Shown here piece by piece: positions 1-5,537 of a stretch of DNA of 6,311 nt. The position numbers and the translations under genes were made by a program. The stretch covers positions 1 to 6,311 of the forward strand of contig DQVD01000022.1 in the NCBI GenBank assembly GCA_015661935.1. Direction: 5' to 3'. This DNA comes from Desulfocapsa sulfexigens (GTDB lineage: Bacteria; Desulfobacterota; Desulfobulbia; Desulfobulbales; Desulfocapsaceae). The notes beneath the pieces were generated by a model, which saw nothing but the letters and a program-made list of their open reading frames with translations, did not search any database and was not told the origin of the DNA. The number at the start of each line of letters is the position of its first letter. The first letter of the stretch is position 1.

Positions 1-77
1 ACATAAGATAACTGTTCAGCGTAATAGCAAGAATCTCAAAAAAGCACTAAGGAACGGGCACTAAATAAGCAGAACAA

Positions 78-181
78 AAATTAATAGACATTTTTTTTCG
101 TATTCAAGGCGCGAGACGGGAACATAAGGGGTTATGTGACCAACGAGCAACGCAGAAGACGGAATAAAAAGACATTAATTT
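78..181. repeat. Imperfect palindromic element (~104 bp), MITE- or REP-like
   Basis: The outer arms are a perfect 8-bp inverted repeat, AAATTAAT (78-85) and ATTAATTT (174-181). Inside them lie a T-run ending in TATTC (91-105) and, opposite, GGAATA followed by an A-run (161-170), which also pair. At the centre is a perfect hairpin with stem ACATAA (122-127), loop GGGG (128-131) and stem TTATGT (132-137). The intervening arms, around GCGCGAG and CGAGCAACGC, pair only partly. No reading frame fits. The design suits a dispersed non-autonomous palindromic repeat, or a structured RNA. That it is multi-copy is inference, because only one copy is visible. Confidence 0.55.
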
Positions 182-199
182 GTTCAGTTTATTTAGATT

Positions 200-211
200 G
201 TCCTCAAAAAG
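200..211 (+). repeat. Proposed left terminal inverted repeat of the IS
   Basis: GTCCTCAAAAAG is matched in inverted orientation at 1897-1911, allowing a 3-bp gap. It is 102 bp from the first ATG of the transposase, a normal distance for an IS end. Confidence 0.45.
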
Positions 212-301
212 TCACAACCAACTGTTATTGTAGAGTAAAGACTTTAAAAAGGTAGTACTATATGCAAGCATACAGAGCAATACTCAACAAAAGGCTTGCA
301 C

Positions 302-1804
302 ATGATACGTTACAAAAGTAACCGACAACTCAGCCTGGAGGGTTTTCATCTTCCATTTGGCGGCAAACTCAATCCAGAAAATAGATGGGTTCGATGGAGT
401 AAATCTATTCCATGGGATGACTTTGCCGTAGGCTACTATAACAGTATGAGTTCAACTCAAGGACGACCTGGCAAAGATGCCCGCCTGGTGATTGGATCAC
501 TAATCATCAAGCATAAACTTAACTTGAGTGACGAGGAGACGGTACTGCAGATTCAGGAAAATCCATATTTGCAGTACTTTGTTGGATTGTCTTCTTACAG
601 CGAGAAGCCTCCTTTCACACCGACCCTTTTTGTAGAGATTCGCAAACGGATGGGAGGTGCAGTCTTCTCATCTTTTGAACAAGCAATCCTGAACAGGATT
701 GATGAGAAGAAGAAAAGACTCCACTCTGAACTTGCAGAAGAATCAGAGGAATCTGAAAACAAAGGCAAGTTGCTGGTGGATGCCACCGTTGCCGAGCAGG
801 CAATCCGGTATCCAACAGATATATGTCTTCTGAATGAGGCAAGAGAGATATCTGAGCAATTGATCGACGAGCTGTACCACCTCAGTGATCTGAAGAAAAA
901 ACCCAGAACGTATCGACAACAGGCACGAAAAAGGTATCTGGCGATTTCCAAAAATCGGAATCCAGGGGGAAAGCTGAGGCGTAAAGCCATCAGGGAGCAA
1001 CTTCAGTATTTGCGACGAAACTTTCGCCATATTGAGAAGCTTCTGGATCTCCTTGCCAGATCTGCATTTCCGTTACCTCATAACAGGCAACGACAGTACT
1101 GGATCATCCAGCATCTTTATGAGCAGCAGTATACGATGTACAAAGGGAAAACCAGGCGTTGTGACCATCGCATAGTCAGTATTTCCCAGCCCCATGTTCG
1201 CCCAATCGTTCGGGGTAAAGCAAGCCACAAGGTTGAATTTGGTTCAAAGCTGAGCGTAAGCATGGTTGATGGTATTGCTCTGGTGGATCACTTTGGTTGG
1301 GAAGCTTTCAACGAGAGCACTGATCTGCGTACTCAGATTGAATATTACAAAGAGCGATATGGTTATTATCCCGAGGTAGTTCTTGCAGACGGTATTTATG
1401 GTACGAGAGCGAATCGAAAATACATGAAGAAACACAATATTCGCTTTGGTGGGAAGCCTCTGGGACGTCCCAAGAAACAGACGCCAGAAAATGCAGACCA
1501 GCTCAAACAGGAGAAACTGCAAAGAAAACAGGATGCTCTTGAGCGTATACCAATAGAGGGAAAATTCGGACAAGGGAAAAACGGCTATCGCCTCAACTAT
1601 ATCCGTGCCAAGACATTAAAAACATCAGAGGCATGGATTAACAGCATATTCCTGGTGATGAACCTGTTGGTTCTCTTCAGGATTTGCTGTGTCCAACTCA
1701 AAAAGACTCTTGGATTTGTACAATTGGCCCTTTTGGTAAAAATATTGGCTAAATTTACGGACTGGCTCATGCCAGTAAAATCCATTCAGCTTGTAGCTGG
1801 ATGA
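302..1804 (+). CDS. IS5/IS1182-type DDE transposase, full length
   Basis: This enzyme would catalyse cut-and-paste transposition of the surrounding element by a DDE/RNase H-fold mechanism. The N-terminal third (about residues 15-120, including NPENRWV and SLIIKHKLNLSDEE) resembles the DUF772-type transposase N-terminal domain. A Lys/Arg-rich, probably helical region spans about 130-290. The catalytic core candidates are D160 in LLVDATVAEQ, D363 in VVLADGIYGTRANR, and E419 in RIPIEGKFGQGKNGYRLNYIRAK, the usual IS5-like E-x3-G-x6-Y/R pattern. The tail after about residue 445 is hydrophobic, as is common in this family. I chose ATG at 302 because AAGG (291-294) sits 7 nt upstream; an in-frame TTG at 296 would add only Met-His. 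At 500 residues it appears intact, with no frameshift. The family is secure, while the exact IS group is not. Confidence 0.9.
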   Translation: MIRYKSNRQLSLEGFHLPFGGKLNPENRWVRWSKSIPWDDFAVGYYNSMSSTQGRPGKDARLVIGSLIIKHKLNLSDEETVLQIQENPYLQYFVGLSSYSEKPPFTPTLFVEIRKRMGGAVFSSFEQAILNRIDEKKKRLHSELAEESEESENKGKLLVDATVAEQAIRYPTDICLLNEAREISEQLIDELYHLSDLKKKPRTYRQQARKRYLAISKNRNPGGKLRRKAIREQLQYLRRNFRHIEKLLDLLARSAFPLPHNRQRQYWIIQHLYEQQYTMYKGKTRRCDHRIVSISQPHVRPIVRGKASHKVEFGSKLSVSMVDGIALVDHFGWEAFNESTDLRTQIEYYKERYGYYPEVVLADGIYGTRANRKYMKKHNIRFGGKPLGRPKKQTPENADQLKQEKLQRKQDALERIPIEGKFGQGKNGYRLNYIRAKTLKTSEAWINSIFLVMNLLVLFRICCVQLKKTLGFVQLALLVKILAKFTDWLMPVKSIQLVAG

Positions 1805-1842
1805 CTTATTGAGGAAGCTCTAAGTAGAGAAAATAAGTTTTT
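1804..1842 (+). terminator. Possible weak terminator after the transposase gene
   Basis: A perfect inverted repeat, ACTTATT (1804-1810) and AATAAGT (1832-1838), overlaps the stop codon. It encloses a smaller CTCT-AAGT-AGAG hairpin (1818-1829) and runs into TTTTT (1838-1842). The stem is AT-rich and interrupted by unpaired bases, so it would be a weak intrinsic terminator at best. Confidence 0.3.
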
Positions 1843-1896
1843 CATTTACTTTCAAAACCCATTGAAATATCAATGTAATTTGTGTTTGGATAGTAC

Positions 1897-1911
1897 GTTT
1901 TTGAGGGGGAC
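1897..1911 (-). repeat. Proposed right terminal inverted repeat of the IS
   Basis: Read on the complement this is GTCCCCCTCAAAAAC, matching the left end at 200-211 except for three extra C. It lies about 93 bp beyond the transposase stop codon. Confidence 0.45.
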
Positions 1912-1939
1912 GCATTAAGTTTGTCAGGTGGCTAACAAG

Positions 1940-1982
1940 AATTCAGCATTATCTGTAGTACGTATAACGCGATATCTGAATT
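1940..1982. repeat. Inverted repeat between convergent genes
   Basis: AATTCAG (1940-1946) pairs perfectly with CTGAATT (1976-1982). Just inside, GCATTAT pairs with ATAACGC with one mismatch, separated on one side by a short GATAT bulge, leaving a loop of about 11 nt. It lies between the IS right end and the stop codon of the binding-protein gene at 2044. It could act as an RNA-protecting or terminating structure at the 3' end of the transporter mRNA. No T-run follows on the minus strand, so it is not a classic intrinsic terminator. Confidence 0.4.
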
Positions 1983-2043
1983 AGCGGCTTTTCTGGAATC
2001 AGTTCTTTTTTGCACTCAAAGTGTATCTCAGTTACGGCAAGTA

Positions 2044-2916
2044 TCAGTGGTATAAAATCTTCCTAATCTCATTGATACCTTCGAGAATACGTTGCGTCGG
2101 ACGAGAAACAAGTTGCTCATCAACAAGGAAAATATTTCCTGCACGGACGGCTTTTATAGCTTGAAAACCAGGTTCCTGAACAATCTGTTCTCTACTCACC
2201 CGATTCATTCGTCCCTGTTGCGCAAGAAAAACATCTATTTCATCTGCATGGGACAGGATCCGTTCTTTTCCGTAAGCGGCTATATTTGTATTTCGTCTTG
2301 CCTCTGTGTCTGTTGCGATGTTCCTCCCGCCAGCCTGTTCCAGCACAAAGATTGCAATTGATGTGGGGGAAAAAGTTTTCATCTTGGAGTGGATGGATTC
2401 AAAATATACCCCTGGCCGGTCATTAAAGGGGATCATGCTGATTTCTTTTTCTAATTTTGCAAGTTCCTGTTTGAAGATCGAAGTCATCTGTTTTGCATTT
2501 TTTTCTCTCCCGCTAAGTTTGCCAAGTTCCATCCAGTAGTCAAACATTTCATCAACGCTACGCGGTTGCAGAGAGATAACTTTAATACCAGCTCCTTTTA
2601 ACTGTTTTAGCAGTTCTGGTGCAGCGTGAGCAATCATGGGTCTGATCAGCACCAGATCAGGAGCTGCTGCGATAAATTTTTCAGCATTATCACGATGACT
2701 GAATCTTTTTTTGGATAAGACTTCCGGAGGGTAGGTGTCGCTTGCTGCAATGCCGATCAGTTCCCGGGTGATCCCCAAGGCTGTAAGGTTTTCTGTATGC
2801 GCCGGGTAGAGAGATATGATTCGTTTATAGGCTGGCTGTTTTTCAGTGGCAGATAAGTGGGAATAGAACAGTCCTGTATGGATCACCACCGTAAGAATGA
2901 GCAGACGTAAAAGCAT
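2044..2916 (-). CDS. Periplasmic substrate-binding protein of a BtuF/FepB-type ABC importer
   Basis: This is a class III (Peripla_BP_2) binding protein that should deliver a metal chelate to the permease encoded upstream. The N-terminus is a Sec signal peptide (hydrophobic residues 2-18, likely cleavage after LSA at 23). It has no lipobox Cys, so the protein should be soluble in the periplasm. RIISLYPAHTENLTALG (32-48) begins the N-lobe; E42 sits where BtuF-like proteins have a Glu that salt-bridges permease Arg. AAAPDLVLIRPM (83-94) is the family's 'kPDLVi' segment. EPGFQAIKAVRAGNIFLVD (248-266) is the usual C-lobe motif, with Phe in place of the more common Trp. At 290 residues it has normal length. 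It is last in the operon, 14 bp after the ATPase stop, with only a weak ribosome site. The substrate cannot be read from sequence: ferric siderophore, heme and corrinoid are all possible. Confidence 0.88.
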   Translation of the reverse strand: MLLRLLILTVVIHTGLFYSHLSATEKQPAYKRIISLYPAHTENLTALGITRELIGIAASDTYPPEVLSKKRFSHRDNAEKFIAAAPDLVLIRPMIAHAAPELLKQLKGAGIKVISLQPRSVDEMFDYWMELGKLSGREKNAKQMTSIFKQELAKLEKEISMIPFNDRPGVYFESIHSKMKTFSPTSIAIFVLEQAGGRNIATDTEARRNTNIAAYGKERILSHADEIDVFLAQQGRMNRVSREQIVQEPGFQAIKAVRAGNIFLVDEQLVSRPTQRILEGINEIRKILYH

Positions 2917-2930
2917 AATTAATTATTTCT

Positions 2931-3719
2931 CTATTGATATCTGAATTGAATTTGAGGGGAGCCTGTTTTTGGGTTTTGTGCAACTGATGCATCTACTGAA
3001 AAGACAGTCTGCAGAAGATCTGTTGTGAAAATTCTATCCACCGCATCATTGGCAAAAATGTTGCCATTTTTCAGCACCAGGCAGTCATCACAAAAAGCCG
3101 CGGCAAGGTTTAAATCATGAATGGCTGCAATAACTGTCAGCCCATTTTCCTCAACCCGTTTCCGCATTACCTGCATGATTGCTATGGTGTGTTGAATGTC
3201 GAGATTGGACGTGGCTTCATCAAGAATGAGTACTTCGGTTTCCTGGGCCAGTGCCCGAGCCATAACAACACGTTGTAATTCCCCGCCTGATAGTGCAATA
3301 ACCGGACGATCCTGTAACTGAAGAATATCCATGGTTTCCATGGCCTGTTCAACGGTTTTAATATCATGATTTGATGGAGATGAAAAACGTGGAATATGGG
3401 GATGTCGTCCCATAAGTACAACATCCTTTACACGATACTCAAAATCCATGGAGAAGTGTTGAGGCACAAGGGCTAGTTTGGTGGCTAGTTGTCGTCTTGA
3501 ATAACTACTTAAGGATCTGTTTTGGTATTTGATCGTTCCGGCAAAAGGTTTAAGGGTTCCTGTCAGCAGCTCCAGAAGAGTAGACTTGCCGCTACCGTTA
3601 CCGCCGATTACGCCATAAAACTTTCCGCGGTTTAGTTGCAGATTAATATCCTTGAGTACAGTGCTCTGCCGGTATGCAAAAGAGAGATCAGTGAGCTGGA
3701 AAAGAAGTGTGTCACTCAT
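2931..3719 (-). CDS. ABC transporter ATPase of the FecE/BtuD/FhuC class
   Basis: This cytoplasmic nucleotide-binding subunit hydrolyses ATP to power uptake through the adjacent permease. All motifs are present: Walker A GNGSGKST (40-47), Q-loop Gln in ALVPQ (Q87), signature LSGGE (143-147), Walker B VLILDE with catalytic E168, D-loop SNLD (171-174) and H-loop H201. The segment VVLMGRHPHIPRF (100-112), after the Q-loop, is typical of iron-chelate and B12 importers. At 262 residues it matches the family. Its start codon overlaps the permease stop codon by 4 bp (ATGA), so translation is probably coupled; no strong ribosome site precedes it. The assignment to the class is firm, whereas the transported compound is unknown. 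Confidence 0.95.
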   Translation of the reverse strand: MSDTLLFQLTDLSFAYRQSTVLKDINLQLNRGKFYGVIGGNGSGKSTLLELLTGTLKPFAGTIKYQNRSLSSYSRRQLATKLALVPQHFSMDFEYRVKDVVLMGRHPHIPRFSSPSNHDIKTVEQAMETMDILQLQDRPVIALSGGELQRVVMARALAQETEVLILDEATSNLDIQHTIAIMQVMRKRVEENGLTVIAAIHDLNLAAAFCDDCLVLKNGNIFANDAVDRIFTTDLLQTVFSVDASVAQNPKTGSPQIQFRYQ

Positions 3720-4747
3720 GAATTTAATGCCAGCTGTTTTTTGCGGAAAATATAACAGAAAAATGGTCCGCCAATAAGTGAGGTAAGAACTCCAATGGGA
3801 ATTTCCGATGGCAGCCAGGCACGGGTAATGGTATCAGCCCCAAGAAGTAGGGTGGCACCGCCTAAAAAGCAGGCAGGAAGTAATATTCGATTGTCTGGCC
3901 CCAGTATCATCCGTAGAAGATGCGGAATAATAAGACCAATAAATCCTATAATTCCTGAAACTGAAACACAGATAGCTGTGATAAGTGATGCACAAACCAG
4001 CAGCATCTTTTTGACGCGGCGGCTATCCACTCCCAGGGTGCTTGCTGTACGCTCACCGAGTGCCATAATATTCAAATCGCGTGCAAAATAAAGGGTAAAT
4101 AACAAGCTTGGAAACACTATAACAGAGGTGGTTAACACATCCCCCCAGGTTCTTCCGACAAAACTTCCCATAAGCCAGAAGATGATGATTGATACCTGCT
4201 CATCTGCCAGGTACTTAATGAATCCGATACCCGCAGAAAGGATGGCGGCAATAATAACCCCTGAAAGAATAAGAGTATTTGAGGAGAGTCGGTTATCAGT
4301 TGATGCGAGTGAGAAGACACCAATAAGTGTGGCCATGGCGCCAAAGAATGCAAAAATGGGAATGGAGAACCAGGCAGGAATCACAATTCCAAAAATTGTT
4401 AAAATAATTGCAAGCGATGCTCCAAAGGCGGCCCCGGAGGAGATGCCCAAAGTGTAAGGGTCGGCCAGTGGGTTTAAGAGAATGGCTTGAAATACCGCTC
4501 CTGCGACTGCAAGTCCGCCACCCACAAGGGCTGATGTAAGAATTCGGGGCAGACGAACTTCCATGACAACAAAGGGAAAGGTGGGGTTGATTCCGTATGT
4601 TTCATGGCCTGAAAGCTGTGACCAGAGAATATCGATGACTTCAAGAGGGGTGATTTTCAAGAATCCCATTCCGGTTGCTGCAATAATTGCTGCACAGAGA
4701 ATGATGAATAAAACGCCAATAAAGAAAAGAGGTTTTGAACCGGTCAT
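3716..4747 (-). CDS. FecCD/BtuC-family ABC transporter permease
   Basis: This is an inner-membrane subunit, presumably homodimeric because only one permease gene is present. Most of the 343 residues fall into hydrophobic segments, consistent with the roughly 10 helices of BtuC-type proteins. Family signatures are RLPRIL (65-70), the GAVFQ and NPLADPYTLGISSGAA region (83-107), GERTASTLGVD (231-241), the ATPase-coupling segment GFIGLIIPHLLR (268-279) and IPIGVLTSLIGGPFF (316-330). These closely follow BtuC/FecD patterns. It is the first gene of the operon, about 50 nt downstream of the predicted transcription start. The ATG at 4747 is the best start because the hydrophobic N-terminal helix follows directly, though its ribosome site is poor. 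Cognate substrates of the family are Fe-siderophores, heme and cobalamin. Confidence 0.95.
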   Translation of the reverse strand: MTGSKPLFFIGVLFIILCAAIIAATGMGFLKITPLEVIDILWSQLSGHETYGINPTFPFVVMEVRLPRILTSALVGGGLAVAGAVFQAILLNPLADPYTLGISSGAAFGASLAIILTIFGIVIPAWFSIPIFAFFGAMATLIGVFSLASTDNRLSSNTLILSGVIIAAILSAGIGFIKYLADEQVSIIIFWLMGSFVGRTWGDVLTTSVIVFPSLLFTLYFARDLNIMALGERTASTLGVDSRRVKKMLLVCASLITAICVSVSGIIGFIGLIIPHLLRMILGPDNRILLPACFLGGATLLLGADTITRAWLPSEIPIGVLTSLIGGPFFCYIFRKKQLALNS

Positions 4748-4802
4748 AGTATGCTTAGGATAAGTGGAACATCAGGTAATAGTGTATGAAGATAACTGAA
4801 AA

Positions 4803-4831
4803 GTAATAGCTGAGATAATGATTTTTGTCAA
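4803..4831 (-). promoter_or_regulatory. Predicted sigma70-type promoter of the ABC importer operon
   Basis: On the minus strand, a perfect -35 hexamer TTGACA (4831-4826) is followed by exactly 17 bp and then TATTAC (4808-4803), a 4/6 match to the -10 consensus. Transcription would start near 4796, giving a leader of about 50 nt to the permease ATG. That leader is too short to hold a cobalamin riboswitch. The fit of hexamers and spacing is seen directly; activity is inferred. Confidence 0.6.
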
Positions 4832-4842
4832 TTATCATAATC
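4814..4842. promoter_or_regulatory. Fur-like operator overlapping the importer promoter
   Basis: GATAATGAT (4814-4822) matches the first nine bases of the Fur consensus GATAATGATAATCATTATC. An opposed half, TCAATTATC (4828-4836), follows with about 4 bp more spacing than the ideal 19-bp box. On the opposite strand GATTATGATAAT (4842-4831) is another near match (11 of 12), so two partial boxes may overlap. The site covers the promoter spacer and -35 box, the right place for repression. It fits an iron-uptake operon. It could also be a chance AT-rich match, since the box is imperfect. Confidence 0.5.
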
Positions 4843-4940
4843 TGCCATACGTATTGCACTGGAAATGGAAGCCATGACCTGTTAAAATGATAGACTGACT
4901 TAAACAGTATCTCATTCTGTAATAAAAATAATAATTAAAT

Positions 4941-4944
4941 GGAG
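4941..4944 (+). promoter_or_regulatory. Ribosome binding site of the lemA-like gene
   Basis: GGAG lies 5 nt before ATG at 4950, the clearest Shine-Dalgarno sequence in the window, and fixes that start. No convincing promoter for this gene stands out in the AT-rich stretch before it; TAAAAT (4883-4888) is a possible -10 box without a good -35 partner. Confidence 0.7.
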
Positions 4945-4949
4945 ACGTT

Positions 4950-5534
4950 ATGAAACGGATTGTTTTGTTGTTTCTTGTTGGTCTAATGTCAATTACACTG
5001 CCTGGATGTGGATATAACAGTCTGCAGGTACAGGAAGAAGGAGTTTTTAAGGCATGGGCCGATGTTGAGTCTACTCTCCAACGGCGTGCTGATCTGATTC
5101 CAAATCTTGTGGAAACAGTAAAAGGATATGCCAAACATGAGCAGGAGACACTACAGGCGGTTGTTGATGCCAGGGCAAAGGCCGGTTCAATGCAGATTTC
5201 AACAAAGGATCTGAACAATCCTGCCGCCATGCAACAGTTTATGGCAGCACAGGGTGGACTTAGCTCTGCTCTTTCCAAGTTGATGGTGGTGGTTGAACGT
5301 TACCCGGATCTGAAAGCAAGTCAAAATTTCCTTGATCTTCAAAATCAGCTTGAAGGTACAGAGAATCGGATCAATGTGGCTCGTCAGCGGTATAACACCG
5401 CAGTTTCAAGTTTTAATGGTTCTATTCGAAAATTTCCCGCAAGTCTCACTAATAAATTCCTGCTTCAGTTGGATCGTAAAGAGTATTTTAAGGCAGAAGA
5501 AGGTGCTAAAGTTGCTCCTAAGGTAACTTTCTAG
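4950..5534 (+). CDS. LemA family lipoprotein
   Basis: The 194-residue product has a short hydrophobic signal peptide ending in a lipobox LPGC with C20, so it should be lipid-anchored to a membrane and face the periplasm. LemA hallmarks follow: [20 protein letters not shown] (22-41), continuing through [20 protein letters not shown] (45-64). A second conserved block is [20 protein letters not shown] (117-136), then [20 protein letters not shown] (137-156) and a conserved FP (162-163). The fold is a long alpha-helical bundle. Length is normal. The molecular role of LemA proteins is unsettled. The gene is followed after 3 nt by a TPM-domain gene, a common pairing, so the two products probably act together at the envelope. 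Many LemA proteins have an uncleaved N-terminal membrane helix, so the lipoprotein form here is a distinguishing detail. Confidence 0.93.
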   Translation: MKRIVLLFLVGLMSITLPGCGYNSLQVQEEGVFKAWADVESTLQRRADLIPNLVETVKGYAKHEQETLQAVVDARAKAGSMQISTKDLNNPAAMQQFMAAQGGLSSALSKLMVVVERYPDLKASQNFLDLQNQLEGTENRINVARQRYNTAVSSFNGSIRKFPASLTNKFLLQLDRKEYFKAEEGAKVAPKVTF

Positions 5535-5537
5535 ATC

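Larger units (their letters stand above)
1..301. other. Non-coding flank left of the transposase gene
   Basis: No convincing coding region lies on either strand here. From left to right it holds two copies of GCACTAA (44-50 and 58-64, one per 14 bp), the palindromic element at 78-181, the proposed left end of the insertion sequence at 200, and about 90 bp of IS leader before the transposase start. I saw no convincing -35/-10 pair for the transposase. A TACTAT at 256-261 could be a -10 box, but no well-spaced -35 box goes with it. Confidence 0.6.
200..1911 (+). mobile_element. Insertion sequence of IS5/IS1182 type, ~1.7 kb
   Basis: The element holds one intact transposase gene. Candidate ends are GTCC-TCAAAAAG on the left (200-211) and, on the complement of the right end (1897-1911), GTCCCCCTCAAAAAC. 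They share GTCC and TCAAAAA but differ by a 3-bp insertion. The resulting length, about 1.7 kb, is usual for elements with a ~500-residue transposase of this type. I see no convincing target-site duplication outside these ends: the neighbouring bases are GATT on the left and GCAT on the right. The exact boundaries are therefore provisional. The gene is uninterrupted, so the copy could be active or recently acquired. Confidence 0.6.

Noticed and set aside
44..64. Two GCACTAA copies as the start of a CRISPR or tandem array.
   Set aside because: Only two 7-bp copies 14 bp apart are present, with no further repetition.
173..187. CATTAATTTGTTCAG resembles CATTAAGTTTGTCAG at 1913-1927 (12 of 15), flanking the IS like a long target duplication.
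   Set aside because: The left copy ends about 12 bp before the IS end while the right copy starts 1 bp after it, so they do not abut the element symmetrically; IS5-type duplications are also much shorter.
595..1030. Minus-strand open frames within the transposase gene.
   Set aside because: They overlap a full-length transposase with clear catalytic motifs and show low-complexity Ser/Phe/Arg-rich products typical of antisense shadows.
2001..2030. CACT-CAA-AGTG hairpin (about 2012-2022) beside a T-run, as a terminator for the importer operon.
   Set aside because: On the minus strand the hairpin is followed by an A-run, not T, and the stem is only 4 bp.
3795..4457. Plus-strand open frames within the permease gene.
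   Set aside because: They are antisense to a strongly conserved FecCD permease and have no recognisable domain or ribosome site.
4748..4802. Possible cobalamin riboswitch in the importer leader, given the BtuCD-like proteins.
   Set aside because: The leader from the predicted start is about 50 nt, and I see no B12-box-like conserved segment in it; such riboswitches need roughly 200 nt.
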